From JAFALX01 sp036378495 (GTDB lineage: Bacteria > Chloroflexota > Dormibacteria > Aeolococcales > Aeolococcaceae): a stretch of 64,000 bases of DNA. The stretch covers positions 1 to 64,000 of the forward strand of contig DASUWI010000129.1 in NCBI GenBank assembly GCA_036378495.1, in the 5' to 3' direction. Of the stretch, positions 36,318 through 44,622 are shown piece by piece. Position 1 is the stretch's first letter. Every line of letters starts with the position of its first letter. A model generated the notes under the pieces. That model saw only the letters and a program-made list of their open reading frames with translations, did no database searches and had not been told where the DNA came from. Made by a program: the position numbers and the translations under genes.

Positions 36318-37880
36318 TCAGCGGGTCGCGCTTGTCAGCGACGTGATCACAGTGCCCTGGCGCACGAAGATGTCGGCGACGTCGTCGCGGTACGCGAGTC
36401 GCCAGTGCCCCGACTCCTGCAGCACCGCATCCAGCGGTTTGCCTGCGGCGAACACTACATAGTCGACGTGGTAGCCGTCGAGCACCTGCTCCCAATCACT
36501 CTTCACCTGGTTGACGTCGGCGTAGTCGGCAAGCAGCCGATCGCCCATCAGCTCGGCCTCTCCGTAGATGAACACCCGGCGATTGGGATTGGGATAGAAA
36601 CGGTCGGCGAGATAGCCACCCCAGTCGTACTGGTTGAACGCGCGCGTGCCGACGCTCGGGTTGGCGGCCAGCCAGTTGGCTGCGGCCACGGGAAAGTTGG
36701 CTTCGGTGGACGCGGTCTGGCCGCGCAGCGTCAGCCCCGCGATACCCATCCCGCCCACCGCGACGACGCTCGCCAACAGGCCCGTGGCGAAGGTGACGTC
36801 GCGTGCGGTCAGGCTGCGCAGCCGTGGTGCGAAGCGGTCGCGCACGGCCCACCAGGCGGTGCTCCACTGCCACGCCACCACCGGCGTGGCCACGACCGCG
36901 AAGACGATGGTGAAGCGCACCGAGCGCAACGCGAGCGCAGCGGCTGCGATGACCAGCAGCGTGTCGAAGAGCCGTGGGCGGCGCATCGCGAAGCCCACGA
37001 GCAGCACCACCAGCATGAGCAGGAAGCCCAGCAGCTTGATGTCGTGGAAGTCGGGCGACTGCCACTCGGCGATGAACGACGGCTGCTCCGGGCTGAAGAG
37101 GGTCCGCCACACGTATACAAAGAGCGATGGCCCCCATGGAGTGATGAAGCTGGCCACGACGCAGCCCGCGGTGACCAGCGCCGTGCGCCCCAGCAGCGCG
37201 CGCTCCGGTGCGGCTCGTCCGTGGGCGATCCACTGCAGGCCGAGCGTGCCCATCAGCACGGCGAGGACGAGCAGACCCACGAGGAATCCACCGTGCAGGT
37301 TGGCCCAGAGCAGGACCACGGCGGGCATGAACCAGAGCACGCGCCTGTGTCCCGCCAGGAAGCGCTCGATGATCAAAAGCTCCAATGCGATGAACAGGAA
37401 GTCGAACATCTGGGGCGCGGCGCTCCACATGAAGAAGCCGGCCGCGGCGCCGAGGATCATCGACGCGCCGGCGACCACCGGATCGGCGCCGCCGGCGCTG
37501 CGGATGCGCGCCAGCACCAGCCAGAACCCGGCGAAGACCACCAACGCGAAGAACACGCTCACCGCGAGCAGGCCGCCGGCACGCGTCAGCGCGTAAAAGA
37601 TGACCTGCGACCCGTACTCGTGATCGGTCCAGGGTGTGCCGGCGACCGTGTAGGTGTAGAGGTCGCTGCGCACCAGCGCGCGGTTGTGCACGATGAGCTG
37701 CCCGGTGAGCGTGTGCCACCAGTAGTCGGGCGTGCCCACCCGTCGCGTGATGAACGGCAGGGTTCCCAGCGTCAGCAGCGCAGCCGCCCACCATCGCGGC
37801 GACGGCGTGCTCTGTGCCGCCCCGGGCGCGATTAGCCGGATCTCACCGGCCGCCCCGCGCGAGGCGCTGCCCGGAAGCAT
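36318..37880 (-). CDS. Polytopic membrane protein, GT-C glycosyltransferase-like
   Basis: This 520-residue protein has about ten to twelve hydrophobic helices. The first extracytoplasmic loop carries PDYWWHTLTGQLIVHN and DLYTYT...WTDHEYGSQ, an acidic, aromatic pattern seen in GT-C-fold (Mpt/arabinosyl-type) transferases and in the related family of large bacterial membrane proteins. A soluble C-terminal region (about 415-520) includes NQYDWGGYLADRFYP and GYHVDYVVF. ATG 37880 is used; a TTG at 37913 would add 11 residues. It lies 17 bp before asnB. A role in glycosylating envelope molecules is inference. Confidence 0.65.
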   Translation of the reverse strand: MLPGSASRGAAGEIRLIAPGAAQSTPSPRWWAAALLTLGTLPFITRRVGTPDYWWHTLTGQLIVHNRALVRSDLYTYTVAGTPWTDHEYGSQVIFYALTRAGGLLAVSVFFALVVFAGFWLVLARIRSAGGADPVVAGASMILGAAAGFFMWSAAPQMFDFLFIALELLIIERFLAGHRRVLWFMPAVVLLWANLHGGFLVGLLVLAVLMGTLGLQWIAHGRAAPERALLGRTALVTAGCVVASFITPWGPSLFVYVWRTLFSPEQPSFIAEWQSPDFHDIKLLGFLLMLVVLLVGFAMRRPRLFDTLLVIAAAALALRSVRFTIVFAVVATPVVAWQWSTAWWAVRDRFAPRLRSLTARDVTFATGLLASVVAVGGMGIAGLTLRGQTASTEANFPVAAANWLAANPSVGTRAFNQYDWGGYLADRFYPNPNRRVFIYGEAELMGDRLLADYADVNQVKSDWEQVLDGYHVDYVVFAAGKPLDAVLQESGHWRLAYRDDVADIFVRQGTVITSLTSATR

Positions 37881-37928
37881 GGGCGCCCATGCTAGTCCAG
37901 CGACCGGGAGCAAACCCGGCGGCGGCGC

Positions 37929-38573
37929 CTAGCAGGCAGCCTCTCGCTCGTCCAGGAATGCCCACCATGCGTCGGCAGCGGCGCGGGCCCCGCTACGCAC
38001 CGCATCGGGTGTGGCGCCCAGCGCCGCCAGCGCCTCCAGCGCCCAGCGCGCGTGCTCGACGTCGGCGGTGGCGTGCACCGTCCAGAACTCGACGGCCTCG
38101 CCGCCCATCGCATAGTGCGTCTTCAGTCCGGCGGCCTTCGATTCCGCGATCTCGGACGCCTGTGCCTCGTAGGCGAGCACGGCGGCCAGCCCGCGCTGCG
38201 GGCTCTCGTCGACCAGAGCGCGGTAGGTCGAGATCAGGTTGACCGTGGCGGTGCTCGGCGCCGCCTCACGATCGGCGGCGAGCTCGTCCGCAAATCGCTC
38301 GAAGAGATCGAGGTGGGCGGTGCCTGTGACTCCGAGCTCGTCGTCGAGGTTGCGCTGCACCATGGTCTGCACGCCGCCGTCCCCGGCGCGGTCACGGATG
38401 CGACCCAGCGCGCCGGGCAGCTCCGCCTCGAAGAAGCGGTACTGCTCTGCGTACGCGCGGAGGTCGCTCACACTGAGCTCACCGCGGCACCAGCGCTGAT
38501 AGAACGGGTGCGTCAGCAGCCGGCGATCCGTCAGCGCTGTTTCAAGAGCCGCGTGCAGTTGCAGGTTGCTCAC
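37929..38573 (-). CDS. Heme-oxygenase-like diiron enzyme (PqqC/CADD/TENA-type fold)
   Basis: The 214-residue all-helical protein has the iron-containing redox enzyme pattern. It shows FYQRWCRGELSVSDLRAYAEQY near the N-terminus, DDELG...H in the middle, LAYEAQASEIAESK, and a late TADVEHARWA supplying Glu/His ligands. Relatives include chlamydial CADD (p-aminobenzoate synthesis) and long-chain fatty-acid oxidases. The gene starts at GTG 38573, 36 bp downstream of groEL on the same strand, so it may be carried on heat-shock read-through. The reaction is not predictable from sequence alone. Confidence 0.75.
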   Translation of the reverse strand: MSNLQLHAALETALTDRRLLTHPFYQRWCRGELSVSDLRAYAEQYRFFEAELPGALGRIRDRAGDGGVQTMVQRNLDDELGVTGTAHLDLFERFADELAADREAAPSTATVNLISTYRALVDESPQRGLAAVLAYEAQASEIAESKAAGLKTHYAMGGEAVEFWTVHATADVEHARWALEALAALGATPDAVRSGARAAADAWWAFLDEREAAC

Positions 38574-38609
38574 GTGGTGTCTCCCCTAAGTGATCCATAT
38601 GGTCGGCAG

Positions 38610-40253
38610 CTAGAAGTCCATATCGTCGTCCATGCCGCCCATTCCGCCGTGGGAATGGCCGCCGGCCGCCGCCTCTTCCTTCTCGGGCGCCTCCGCAACA
38701 AGGGCTTCCGTCGTCAGCACGATGCTCGAGATCGACGTCGCGTTGGTCAGGGCCGACACCACCACCTTGGTGGGATCGATCACACCTCTGGCAGGCAGGT
38801 CTCCGTACGTCTCCGACACAGCGTCGAACCCGTCGTTGCCCTCCGCCGCGCGCACGCGCTCGACGACAACGCCGCCCTCGCGGCCGGCGTTGACCGCGAT
38901 CACGCGCAACGGCTCCGCAAGCGCCCGGGCGACGATCTGCGCTCCCACCTTTTCGTCGCCGCTGAGCGCCAGCGCCTCAACCGCGGGGATGGCGCGGATG
39001 AAGGCGACGCCACCACCCACGACGACACCCTCCTCGATCGCGGCGCGGGTGGCTGAGAGCGCGTCCTCGACGCGCGCCTTGCGCTCCTTCATCGCCGTCT
39101 CGGTGGCAGCGCCCACCTTGACCACGGCGACGCCACCGGTCAGACGGGCGAGCCGCTCCTGCAGCTTCTCCTTCTCCCATTCAGAGGTGGTCTCGGCGAT
39201 CTGCATGCGGAGCTCTTCGCACCGCCCGGTGATGGCCTCGCGCGCGCCGCCGCCGCCCACGATGGTCGTGTTCTCCTTGGTGACCGTCACGCGCCGGGCG
39301 GTGCCCAGCTGATCCTCGCGAATGGCATCGAGCCGCTGGCCCGTCTTCTCGGTGATGAGCTGCCCGCCGGTGAGCACCGCGAGATCCTCCAGCTGTGCCT
39401 CGCGACGGTCGCCATAGGCCGGCGCCTTCACTGCCACTGCGCTCACCGTGCCCCGCAGCCGGTTGACCACCAGCGTCGCGAGCGCCTCCGCCTGGACATC
39501 CTCGGCGATGATCAGGAGGGGACGGCCCAGACGCATCACCAGCTCCAGCGCCGGGAGCAGGTCCGCGACCGCGCTGATCTTGGCATCCGTGACCAGAACT
39601 CGCGCGTCGTCGATCACCGCCTCCATGTTCTGCTGGTCGGTGACCAGATACGCGGAGACATAGCCGCGGTCGATCTGCATGCCCTCGACCACCTCGACCT
39701 CGGTTTCGAGCCCGCTGCCCTCCTCCACCGAGACCACACCCTCGCGCCCCACTTTGTCGAAGGCGTCGGAGATCATGCGGCCGATCTCCTCGTCACCGGA
39801 GCTGATCGTGGCCACGCGTCGCACGTCGTCGTTTCCGCTCACCGGGTGCGAGCGATCGCGAATGTCGGCAACCGCGGCGTCCATCGCCGCGAGCATGCCC
39901 GTGCGAAGCGCCATCGGCCCTGCCCCTGCAGCGAGGTTCTGCAGACCCGCGGCGATCATCGAGCGGGCCAGCACCGTCGCGGTGGTGGTGCCGTCGCCGG
40001 CGACGTCGTTGGTCTTGATCGCCGCTTCCTTGAGCAGCTGCGCGCCCATGTTCTCGAAGTGATCCTTGAACTCGAGGTCGCGCGCGATGGTGACGCCGTC
40101 GCTGGTGACCAGCGGCGTGCCGAACTTCTTGTCCAGCACGACCGACCGCCCGCGCGGACCAAGCGTCACCGACACCGCCCGGGCGACCGCGTCGGCACCG
40201 TGCTTCAGCGCGGCGCGCGCCTCCTCATCGAAGCGAAGCTCCTTCGCGGGCAT
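38610..40253 (-). CDS. groL: 60 kDa chaperonin GroEL
   Basis: This 547-residue chaperonin forms the ATP-driven double-ring folding machine with GroES. It has the N-terminal VTLGPRGR, the nucleotide-site DGTTTATVLAR, and an apical domain with YVSAYLVTDQQNMEA. The C-terminal tail is Gly/Met- and His-containing (GHSHGGMGGMDDDMDF). The His insertion in the tail is a small departure from the plain GGM repeat. ATG 40253 lies 6 bp after the groES stop. Expression is probably controlled by HrcA through the CIRCE element upstream of groES. Confidence 0.98.
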   Translation of the reverse strand: MPAKELRFDEEARAALKHGADAVARAVSVTLGPRGRSVVLDKKFGTPLVTSDGVTIARDLEFKDHFENMGAQLLKEAAIKTNDVAGDGTTTATVLARSMIAAGLQNLAAGAGPMALRTGMLAAMDAAVADIRDRSHPVSGNDDVRRVATISSGDEEIGRMISDAFDKVGREGVVSVEEGSGLETEVEVVEGMQIDRGYVSAYLVTDQQNMEAVIDDARVLVTDAKISAVADLLPALELVMRLGRPLLIIAEDVQAEALATLVVNRLRGTVSAVAVKAPAYGDRREAQLEDLAVLTGGQLITEKTGQRLDAIREDQLGTARRVTVTKENTTIVGGGGAREAITGRCEELRMQIAETTSEWEKEKLQERLARLTGGVAVVKVGAATETAMKERKARVEDALSATRAAIEEGVVVGGGVAFIRAIPAVEALALSGDEKVGAQIVARALAEPLRVIAVNAGREGGVVVERVRAAEGNDGFDAVSETYGDLPARGVIDPTKVVVSALTNATSISSIVLTTEALVAEAPEKEEAAAGGHSHGGMGGMDDDMDF

Positions 40254-40259
40254 CGCCGG

Positions 40260-40574
40260 TCAGCTCTTGCCGCCGTTCTTCTCGACGATGGCGAGGATGT
40301 CCTTCTCGGACAGGATCAGGTATTCGATGTTCTCGATCTTCACCTCGCTGCCGGCGTACTTCGCGTACATCACGCGGTCGCCGACCTTGACGTCGAGGTC
40401 GACGCGCTTGCCGGTCTGCTCGTTGTACCGGCCGTTGCCCACGGCCTCGACGGTGCCCTCCTGGGGCTTCTCCGAGACGGTGTCGGGGAGCACGATGCCG
40501 CTCTTGGTGACCTCTTCACGCTCGAGCGGTTTGATGACGACGCGATCGGCCAGGGGACGAAGCTGCAGGGCCAC
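40260..40574 (-). CDS. groS: 10 kDa co-chaperonin GroES
   Basis: This 104-residue lid of the GroEL chamber begins LQLRPLADRVVIKPLE. The mobile loop is EVTKSGIVLPDTVSEKPQEG, and the end is SEKDILAIVE. GTG 40574 is chosen because GGAGG lies eight bases upstream; GTG 40583 is too close to that site. First gene of groES-groEL, behind a perfect CIRCE operator. Confidence 0.96.
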   Translation of the reverse strand: MALQLRPLADRVVIKPLEREEVTKSGIVLPDTVSEKPQEGTVEAVGNGRYNEQTGKRVDLDVKVGDRVMYAKYAGSEVKIENIEYLILSEKDILAIVEKNGGKS

Positions 40575-40593
40575 TGCACACACCTCCGGGGAA

Positions 40594-40620
40594 TTAGCAC
40601 TCGGGATTGCTGAGTGCTAA
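40594..40620 (-). promoter_or_regulatory. CIRCE element (HrcA operator)
   Basis: TTAGCACTC and GAGTGCTAA are perfect 9 bp arms separated by exactly 9 bp, matching the CIRCE consensus. It lies 20 bp upstream of the groES start, over or just after the predicted transcript start, so HrcA should repress groESL outside heat shock. hrcA itself is not in the window. Confidence 0.97.
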
Positions 40621-40621
40621 C

Positions 40622-40651
40622 ACTCTAACGAATCGACTGCCAGTGCTGCAA
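40622..40651 (-). promoter_or_regulatory. Predicted groESL promoter
   Basis: On the minus strand TTGCAG (40651-40646) and TAGAGT (40627-40622) are separated by 18 bp and end directly at the CIRCE element. This is the usual placement of a vegetative promoter blocked by HrcA. The minus-10 matches four of six consensus bases. Confidence 0.5.
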
Positions 40652-40676
40652 CATGCGGGGGCTCCGCCTCCGCATG
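40652..40676. repeat. GC-rich inverted repeat upstream of groESL
   Basis: CATGCGG and CCGCATG form 7 bp arms around an 11 bp GC-rich centre. It lies just upstream of the predicted groESL minus-35. A nearby pair of imperfect direct repeats (AGGTCAGC...GTTGA, about 40696-40730) fills the rest of the gap. It could be a terminator stem without a T tract or a REP-like sequence. Confidence 0.4.
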
Positions 40677-40739
40677 CCCCCGAAATCCGATCACGAGGTC
40701 AGCGGAGTTGACCACCAGGTCAGCAGTTGATCGGGGGTC

Positions 40740-40762
40740 CGCGGGGGGCGGAGCCCCCCGCG
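40740..40762 (-). terminator. Strong hairpin after tsaD, candidate terminator
   Basis: CGCGGGGGGC-GGA-GCCCCCCGCG is a perfect 10 bp stem with a 3-base loop, starting 2 bp beyond the tsaD stop. It has no T tract on the minus strand, so it would be a non-canonical terminator or a transcript-stabilising hairpin. Its position at the end of the thiL-to-tsaD operon supports a 3'-end role. Confidence 0.5.
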
Positions 40763-40764
40763 TG

Positions 40765-41781
40765 TCAGGCGTACTCCTCGAGGGAGGGGTCGACGGCGAT
40801 GCCGGGCGCGTCGGGGCCGTGGAGACGCAACCGGTGCCAGCCGGCCGCCGCGATCATCGCGGCGTTGTCGGTGCACAGGCTCAGCGGCGGCACCACCACG
40901 TGCAGGGACGGGAAGCGCTCGCGCACCGCCTCGCGGAGCGCGCCGTTGGCGGCGACCCCGCCCACCACCGCGATGCGCTCGGCGCCCGTGCGCTCCACCG
41001 CCTCCTCGAGCCCGGCCACCAGCTGCGCGATCGCCGCACGCTGGAACGAGGCGGCGAGGTCGGCGACGGTCCTCGAGTCGCGCGGCAGCCCCGACTCGTC
41101 GCGCTCGTCCGCGGGCAGGTCGCGAACCGTGTAGCGCACCGCGGTCTTCAATCCGCTGAAGGAGAACGCGCCGCTGACACGCGTTACCGGGAGCGGGAAG
41201 CGAGCGGCCTCACCGTCGCGTGCGGCGCGTTCGATCGCCGGTCCCCCGGGATAGGGCAGGCCGAGGAGGCGGCCCACCTTGTCGAACGCCTCGCCCACCG
41301 CGTCGTCGCGGGTGCCACCGAGCCGCTCCGCGACACCGTGCTCGTGCAGCAGCACGCACTCGGTGTGGCCGCCGCTCACCACCAGCGCCAGAAACGGCGG
41401 CTCGAACCCGGGCTCGGCGAGCCACGCGCTGTAGACATGCCCGGCGAGATGAGACACGCCGCAGAGCGGCAGCGCACGCGCCGCGGCGACGCCGTCGGCG
41501 TACATCGTGCCGACGAGCAGGCAGCCCACCAGTCCCGGGCCACGGGTCACCGTCATCGAGTCGATGTCGTCCCAGCCGCCGGGGAGCGGCCGCAGCGCGG
41601 CGTCGACGACGGTTGCGATCGACTCCAGATGGGTGCGGGCGGCGAGCTCGGGCACCACGCCGCCATGCGGCGCGTGCATGGCGATCTGCGACGAGACCAC
41701 GCTCGACACGATCTCGCGACCATCACGCAGCACCGCAGCCGCGGTCTCGTCGCACGAGGTCTCGATGGCGAGGAGGTTCAG
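40765..41781 (-). CDS. tsaD: tRNA t6A37 threonylcarbamoyltransferase TsaD, CTG start
   Basis: This 338-residue ASKHA-fold enzyme transfers threonylcarbamoyl to A37 of ANN-decoding tRNAs with TsaB and TsaE. Visible are NLLAIETSCDETAAA at the start, the metal-binding HLAGHVYSAW, the nucleotide loop VSGGHTEC, and VVGGVAANGALREAV. There is no ATG, GTG or TTG near the conserved start. The next GTG upstream (41892) would add 37 unrelated residues lying inside rimI. CTG 41781 gives the standard length and overlaps the rimI stop as CTGA, the same geometry as the ATGA overlaps elsewhere in this operon. AGGAG lies upstream within rimI. Confidence 0.93.
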   Translation of the reverse strand: MNLLAIETSCDETAAAVLRDGREIVSSVVSSQIAMHAPHGGVVPELAARTHLESIATVVDAALRPLPGGWDDIDSMTVTRGPGLVGCLLVGTMYADGVAAARALPLCGVSHLAGHVYSAWLAEPGFEPPFLALVVSGGHTECVLLHEHGVAERLGGTRDDAVGEAFDKVGRLLGLPYPGGPAIERAARDGEAARFPLPVTRVSGAFSFSGLKTAVRYTVRDLPADERDESGLPRDSRTVADLAASFQRAAIAQLVAGLEEAVERTGAERIAVVGGVAANGALREAVRERFPSLHVVVPPLSLCTDNAAMIAAAGWHRLRLHGPDAPGIAVDPSLEEYA

Positions 41782-42332
41782 GCTCCCAGGTACTCCTGGG
41801 TTGGACCGCTGCCCAGCCCGTTCACCTCGATGCCGGACAGGATCTCCTGGAAGCGCCGCTTGAACGCAGGCGCCTGGATGCTGTCGCTCCACATGATCAC
41901 CGCGTCTTCGCCGTTGTCCGTGTAGTAGCCGCGACGGCGGCCGATGACGGAGAACAGAAAGCGCTCGTAGAGGCGCATCGCCGGCAGGTTGCTGGCACGC
42001 ACCTCGAGCGTGATCCAGCGCGCGCCCATCTCGTACGCCCGCTGCACCAGCGCAGCGAACAGCGCGGTGCCGTAGCCGCGATGCTGATCACTGGCGCGCA
42101 CACCGATCGTGGTGACGTGCGCCTCGTGCACCATGCGCCAGATGCCCGCATATCCCACGATCACGCCGTTGTTGCGCAGCACGAGATACGACGCCTGACG
42201 GTTCTGCGACAGCTCACTGGCGTATGCATTCCGCGGCCAGGGCGACAGAAAGATCTCGCGTTCGATCTGCTGAACGGTGCCGATGTCGTCGTATCGCATC
42301 GGCTCGATGGCAAGGCGCGGAACTACCTGCAT
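41778..42332 (-). CDS. rimI: GNAT acetyltransferase, RimI type
   Basis: This 184-residue GNAT protein is placed as in other t6A operons, between tsaB and tsaD. It has RYDDIGTVQQIEREIF and the typical RimI segment SPWPRNAYASEL. The acetyl-CoA loop is DQHRGYGTALF, followed by LEVRASNLPAMRLYERF. RimI acetylates the N-terminal alanine of ribosomal protein S18, though bacterial homologues may have other protein targets. ATG 42332 is the start. Its stop overlaps the tsaD CTG. The C-terminus is about 30 residues longer than enteric RimI. Confidence 0.88.
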   Translation of the reverse strand: MQVVPRLAIEPMRYDDIGTVQQIEREIFLSPWPRNAYASELSQNRQASYLVLRNNGVIVGYAGIWRMVHEAHVTTIGVRASDQHRGYGTALFAALVQRAYEMGARWITLEVRASNLPAMRLYERFLFSVIGRRRGYYTDNGEDAVIMWSDSIQAPAFKRRFQEILSGIEVNGLGSGPTQEYLGA

Positions 42333-42390
42333 GACTATCGCTCGATGGCTTCAGAAACTTCATGATACGCGCGCCCCGGCGGCCAAACAG

Positions 42391-42960
42391 TCAACTGGGA
42401 TACAGCGCGCGCAGCCGGTCGCGCGCCAGCGCGGGCCGGGCCAGGGCGGCCGGCAGCGCGCGCGTCAGCCCGTCGGCGGGGTCGACGCGCTGCACGCCCC
42501 GCAGCGTCAGCTCCTCGGCGCTGTAGACCGCGTCTCCCCGCGCATCGAAGGCCGCAAGCGGCAGGTGCGACCACTCCCCCGTCCCGTCGCCGTCGAAGAA
42601 CGCCGCGTAGACGGCGCCGCGCCCGGCGGCGACGAGCGCCCAGCCCCGGGATGCGCCGGCGCCGGCCGCGGCGGCGGCGACCACCTCGAGCGAGGTGGCG
42701 CCGCGCAGCGGCAGGTCGCGACCGTGGGCCACGCCCAGCGCCGCAGCCATGCCGGCGCGGATCCCCGTGTAGGACCCGGGGCCAGTCACCACCACGACGT
42801 CCGTCGGACTCCCGGCGAGCATCTCGTGGAGCGCCCGCGGCAGGGCGAGATCGACGTCCACGTCTGCGAGCACCACCGAGCGGAGGGGCCGGCCGCCGGG
42901 CTCGGCGAGCACGCAGACGATGCGGCGCCGCGACGAGGTGTCGATGGCGAGCACGGTCAT
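42391..42960 (-). CDS. tsaB: tRNA t6A biosynthesis protein TsaB
   Basis: This 189-residue inactive ASKHA-fold partner is needed for TsaD activity. It begins MTVLAIDTSSRRR and contains the family signature VVTGPGSYTGIRAGMAAALG. The C-terminal part is shorter and less conserved, as usual. ATG 42960 overlaps the tsaE stop as ATGA. A 58 bp gap separates it from rimI. Confidence 0.93.
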   Translation of the reverse strand: MTVLAIDTSSRRRIVCVLAEPGGRPLRSVVLADVDVDLALPRALHEMLAGSPTDVVVVTGPGSYTGIRAGMAAALGVAHGRDLPLRGATSLEVVAAAAAGAGASRGWALVAAGRGAVYAAFFDGDGTGEWSHLPLAAFDARGDAVYSAEELTLRGVQRVDPADGLTRALPAALARPALARDRLRALYPS

Positions 42961-43430
42961 CGTGGGCTCTGCTCCGCGAAGGCGGCGGCGAGACGATCCG
43001 GCGCCTGCCCGTCGACGCTGCAGAGGCGGCCGTCGGCGGGCTCGCTGTCGATGGCGATGCGCACCGGCTCGAAGCGCCGCAGGTCGGCCAGCTCCCCCCA
43101 CTCGACGGCGACGGCGCCGTCTTCGAGCAGCCCGTCGAAGTCGAGAAAGGTGAGGTCCACCTCCGGTCCGATGCGGTACAGGTCGACGTGATGCAGGCGG
43201 AGACGTGGCCCGCGATACACGTGATGGAGCACGAAGGTGGGGCTGCGCACGAGGCGGGGGTCGACCCCGAGGCCCTCGGCGATGCCGCGCACCAGCACGG
43301 TCTTGCCGGCCCCGAGCGGCCCGCTGAGCACGAGCAGGTCGCCGGGCAGCACCGCCCTGCCGATGCGTTCCCCGAGGGCGATGGTGTCGAGCTCGGTGGG
43401 GCAGCGGAGGGCTCGCCGCTTGCCGGTCAT
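42957..43430 (-). CDS. tsaE: tRNA t6A biosynthesis ATPase TsaE
   Basis: This 157-residue P-loop ATPase drives turnover of the TsaBD complex. Walker A is SGPLGAGKTVLVRG. SPTFVLHHVYRG and HHVDLYRIG match the conserved central region, and VAVEWGELAD contains the expected Glu-Trp. It overlaps thiL upstream and tsaB downstream, both by ATGA, so the three are translationally coupled. Confidence 0.94.
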   Translation of the reverse strand: MTGKRRALRCPTELDTIALGERIGRAVLPGDLLVLSGPLGAGKTVLVRGIAEGLGVDPRLVRSPTFVLHHVYRGPRLRLHHVDLYRIGPEVDLTFLDFDGLLEDGAVAVEWGELADLRRFEPVRIAIDSEPADGRLCSVDGQAPDRLAAAFAEQSPR

Positions 43431-44461
43431 CGCCAGTGGCGTGACCGCGGCTGCGGCAGCGCCACGGCCTCACCGCCGCGACGGCGCAGCAGAACCACGC
43501 CCGATCCCTCAACCAGCCGCCCCACCTCGCGCAGCGGCGCCAGGTCGGCCGGCCAGGCGGCGAGCAGGCCGGCCGTCGCGTCCGGGGCCACGGCGCACAG
43601 CAGCTCGAAGTCCTCGCCGCCGCCCAGCGCGAGGTCGGGCCACTGCTCGGGAAAGGAGCGCTGCAGCCCCGGCGCCACCGGCAGATCGTCCAGCCACAGC
43701 TCGGCGCCACAGCCCGAGGCATGGGCCGTGCGTCCCGCGTCGGCCACGAGGCCGTCGCTGATGTCTCCGGCGCAGCGCACCCCCGTCTCGGCCAGCAGGA
43801 GGCCCTCCGCGACCCGCGCCGTCGGCGCCAGCAACGCGTCCACCCACGCAGTGGCGCGGTCATCGCCGCCGTCGGAACCGCCACCCTCGAGCCACACGAG
43901 CCCGGCAGCGGCCGCGCCCAGGCAGCCCGTGACCAGGAGCGCGTCTCCGGGGCGGCCGGCATCGCGACGCAGCCAGCGGCCGCGCGCGGCGGTCCCGCCG
44001 GCGGTGACGTCTATGACGATCGGACCGCCGGTGTCGCTGACATCACCGCCGGCGACGGCGCAGAAGGCGCCGGAGGCCGCCTCCACCAGCCCGCGCTGAA
44101 TCTCGAGCACGTCCTCGAGCTCGGTGTCGCCCGGCGCGCACAGCGTGGCCAGGCACCAGGCCGGCCGGGCGCCCATGCCTGCCAGGTCGGACAGCGATAC
44201 GGTCAGCGCCCGCCTTCCCAGCACCCGGGGTGCGATCCAGCGGCGGCGGAAGTCGCGGTCCTCCACCAGGGCATCCTGGGTGAGCGCCACCTCCCTTCCG
44301 GGCGGCGGAGCCCACACCGCGGCGTCGTCCCCAGGGCCCACGACGAGCGCCTCGATGGACCCCGAGGCGGCCACCTCGCGGAGGCGGCGGAGCACCTCCA
44401 CCTCCCCCGTCTCGGCGAGCGTGGGGCCGCCGGCGTCAAAGGCCCGCTCACCAAATGTCAC
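43427..44461 (-). CDS. thiL: Thiamine-monophosphate kinase
   Basis: This 344-residue enzyme phosphorylates thiamine monophosphate to the diphosphate cofactor. It has the N-terminal VGPGDDAAVW nucleotide/metal loop and ALTQDALVEDRDF. SLSDLAGMGARP is followed by AGGDVSDTGGP, CAGDISDGLVADA and LGGGEDFELL, all standard ThiL blocks. GTG 44461 is used; the longer frame to 44572 enters the leader of the divergent wall-hydrolase gene. It is the first gene of thiL-tsaE-tsaB-rimI-tsaD. Confidence 0.94.
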   Translation of the reverse strand: MTFGERAFDAGGPTLAETGEVEVLRRLREVAASGSIEALVVGPGDDAAVWAPPPGREVALTQDALVEDRDFRRRWIAPRVLGRRALTVSLSDLAGMGARPAWCLATLCAPGDTELEDVLEIQRGLVEAASGAFCAVAGGDVSDTGGPIVIDVTAGGTAARGRWLRRDAGRPGDALLVTGCLGAAAAGLVWLEGGGSDGGDDRATAWVDALLAPTARVAEGLLLAETGVRCAGDISDGLVADAGRTAHASGCGAELWLDDLPVAPGLQRSFPEQWPDLALGGGEDFELLCAVAPDATAGLLAAWPADLAPLREVGRLVEGSGVVLLRRRGGEAVALPQPRSRHWR

Positions 44462-44622
44462 AACAGCATTGTGAGGTTGCGAATGCTCACCTTGAACGGT
44501 TATCGTCCAGCGCGCCGCTTTTTTCGGGGAGGCGACTGGGGGGAGACCCCGGGGTAGGGAGCAGCCGACCACGTCTGCCGCTGGGCACCAACCGCTTCGC
44601 CACGAGGAAGGAGGGCAGCCTA
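44462..44622 (+). other. GC-rich leader of the CHAP hydrolase gene
   Basis: The 161 bp between the divergent thiL and the TTG start of the wall hydrolase contain a T6 tract (near 44519-44525) and several G-runs (GGGGAGGC, GGGGGGAGACCCCGGGG, AGGGAGC). They also contain GCCGACCACG, and end in AAGGAGG. Long leaders of secreted wall hydrolases in Gram-positive lineages can hold c-di-AMP riboswitches, and this genome makes c-di-AMP. I could not match the conserved core, so this is recorded only as a probable structured 5' UTR plus promoter. Confidence 0.35.

Noticed and set aside
44462..44622. Firm call of a ydaO-type riboswitch
   Set aside because: Context fits, but the conserved core could not be matched by eye, so only a leader is annotated.
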